NCBI RefSeq assembly: GCF_051014685.1
Contig: NW_027479039.1
Coordinates: 124,001 to 188,000, forward strand
Direction of reading: 5' to 3'
DNA from: Ptiloglossa arizonensis
Taxonomy: Eukaryota; Arthropoda; Insecta; Hymenoptera; Colletidae
Length of the DNA stretch: 64,000 nucleotides
How positions within the stretch are numbered: position 1 is the first letter of the stretch; each line of letters opens with the position of its first letter. The notes below the pieces were generated by a model. It was not told the origin of the DNA and made no database searches. It was given only the letters and a program-made list of their open reading frames with translations. Position numbers and translations under genes: made by a program. Positions 62,896-64,000 of this stretch are shown in pieces.

Positions 62896-64000
62896 ATGTG
62901 TATTTTTTCCCTAGGCCATTCTGTTAAGCGTTTGGAACAGCAGAATTGCGAAAAATTTTTTGCCTTCTCAACCATCTCTTGTCTTCAAACTCCCATATCT
63001 CGCGAACGGATTGACCTAACCCAAAAATTCCTATTGCATCTGAAAGTAGAAACTCGCCCGATTACAACGGTATGTGTATTTTTTCCCTAGGCCATTCTGG
63101 TTAAGCGTTTGGAGCAGCAGAATTGTGAAAAATTTTTTGCCTCCTCTACCATTTCTTGGCTTCAAACTCCCATATCTCGCGAACGGATTGACCTAACCCA
63201 AAAATTCCTATAGCATCTGAAAGTAGAAACTCGCCCGATTACAACGGTATGTGTATTTTTTCCCTAGGCCATTCTGGTTAAGCGTTTGGAGCAGCAGAAT
63301 TGTGAAAAATTTTTTGCCTTCTCTACCATTTCTTGGCTTCAAACTACCATATCTCGCGAACGAATTGACCTAACCCAAAAATTCCTATTGCATCTGAAAG
63401 TAGAAACTCGCCCGATTACAACGGTATTTGTATTTTTTCCCTAGGCCATTCTGGTTAAGCGTTTGGAGCAGCAGAAGTGCGAAAAATTTGTTGTCTTGTC
63501 AACCATTTCTTAGCTTCAGACTCCTATATCTCGCGAACGGATTGACCAAACCCAGATTTTCCTGCTGCGTCTGAAAGTAGAATCTCGCCCGATTACAACG
63601 GTATGTGTATTTTTTCCCTAGGCCATTCTGGTTAAGCGTTCGGAGCAGCAGAACTGCGAAAAATTTTTTGCCTTCTCAACCATTTCTTGTCTTCAAACTC
63701 CCATATCTCGCGAACGGATTGACCTAACCCAAAAATTCCTATTGCATCTGAAAGTAGAAACTCGCCCGATTACAACGGTATGTGTATTTTTTCCCTAGGC
63801 CATTCTGGTTAAGCGTTTGGAGCAGCAGAATTGCGAAAAATTTTTTGCCTTCACAACCATTTCTTGGCTTCAAAGTCCCATATCTCGCGAACGGATTGAC
63901 CTAACCCAAAAATTCCTATTGCATCTGAAAGTAGAAACTCGCCCGATCACAACGGTATGTGTATTTTTTCCCTAGGCCATTCTGGTTAAGCGTTTGGAGC
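62896..64000 (+). repeat. 8-monomer HOR at the right end, unit 2, cut by the window edge
   Basis: This repeats unit 1 in the same order up to the last base. About 310 bp of the unit are missing beyond the window. It shows that the most recent 8-mer amplification continues outside. Confidence 0.82.
63476..63589 (+). repeat. Divergent monomer segment D, copy 7
   Basis: Same variant set, 1,415 bp after copy 6, in the second 8-monomer unit that runs off the window. Confidence 0.8.

Larger units (their letters stand above)
1..64000 (+). repeat. Satellite DNA array, 177-bp monomer, about 361 head-to-tail copies
   Basis: Every part of the window is a variant of one 177-bp unit. Diagnostic words such as CGCGAACGG, CCTAGG, GGAGCAGCAG and TTAAGCG recur every 176-178 bp from end to end, always on the plus strand. 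The consensus has about 74 G+C of 177 bases. Most length changes are single-base: one T lost in the T6 run, one G lost in CTGGTTAAG, or one A gained in CAAAAATTCC. Monomers differ mostly by a few substitutions, and these variants recur in fixed orders, which defines higher-order repeats. I see no gene, mobile element or unique spacer. Such arrays are typical of centromeric or pericentromeric heterochromatin in eukaryotes. The location is inferred and the family is not recognised. Confidence 0.98.
40757..64000 (+). repeat. Domain D: HORs anchored by a divergent monomer, reaching the window edge
   Basis: From here on a divergent monomer (seven copies, listed separately) punctuates the array. 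Other local markers are CAAAAAATTCC with one extra A (from about 52390), ATGTGAATTTTTT, GTGCAAAATTT, CACCCGATTACGACGG, TTTGTAGCAG and GTATGTTTTCCC. The array is still running in the same phase at 64000, so its true end lies outside the window. Confidence 0.7.

Noticed and set aside
1..64000. CRISPR array
   Set aside because: The repeat is 177 bp with no unique spacers between copies; neighbouring monomers abut directly.
1..64000. Tandem protein-repeat gene such as a surface or fibrous protein
   Set aside because: Each monomer normally carries an in-frame stop in the frames examined, and one-base indels are tolerated throughout.
1..64000. Naming the species or a known satellite family
   Set aside because: I do not recognise the monomer and no flanking gene is present, so any name would be a guess.

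Overview
The whole 64 kb window is one uninterrupted, head-to-tail satellite DNA array. The repeat unit is 177 bp, about 42% G+C by hand count of the consensus, and roughly 361 monomers fit in the window. I see no protein-coding gene, RNA gene, transposon, CRISPR array or unique-sequence stretch, and every monomer I read lies in the same orientation. Monomer position 1 is defined here as the first C of CGCGAACGG; the first such point is window position 173. Landmarks are CGCGAACGG (1-9), CAAAAATTCC (22-31), CTCGCCCG (53-60), CAACGG (65-70), T6 (79-84), CCTAGG (86-91), TTAAGCG (101-107), GGAGCAGCAG (111-120), the A5T6 block (128-138) and CCCATATCT (169-177).

A homogeneous array of nucleosome-sized monomers with multi-monomer higher-order repeats (HORs) points to eukaryotic heterochromatin, most likely centromeric or pericentromeric. 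I do not recognise the family, and the species cannot be read from the sequence. A plant or an insect is plausible, and neither is proven. The length and internal HOR order imply a long-read assembly.

Domain A (1 to about 11,923) has the most varied monomers, many with AAGTGCG and TTTGTTGTC in place of AATTGCG and TTTTTTGCC. It holds a mosaic 2,476 bp (14-monomer) duplication and an apparently exact 3,892 bp (22-monomer) tandem duplication. Domain B (about 11,924-15,120) is a transition zone with little long-range order. Domain C (about 15,121-40,756) contains a 3-monomer HOR, a repeatedly copied cassette of about 3.2 kb, two copies of a 15-monomer HOR (2,655 bp), and a several-kilobase block copied about 10.8-11.0 kb downstream with one monomer lost. 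It ends in a 4-monomer tandem. Domain D (about 40,757-64,000) is marked by seven copies of a divergent monomer. It has 8-monomer HORs (1,416 and 1,415 bp), a 3-monomer HOR (531 bp), an island of domain-B-like dimers, and large duplications at offsets of 5,489 and 5,843 bp.

No genes act together here. The biology is that of the array: repeated unequal exchange and conversion, possible protein-binding motifs repeated every 177 bp, and possibly kinetochore or heterochromatin assembly. The short open frames, at most 111 codons, are by-products of a monomer length divisible by three. All offsets were read by eye from matching variant positions, so boundaries may be off by tens of bases unless a diagnostic base is named.
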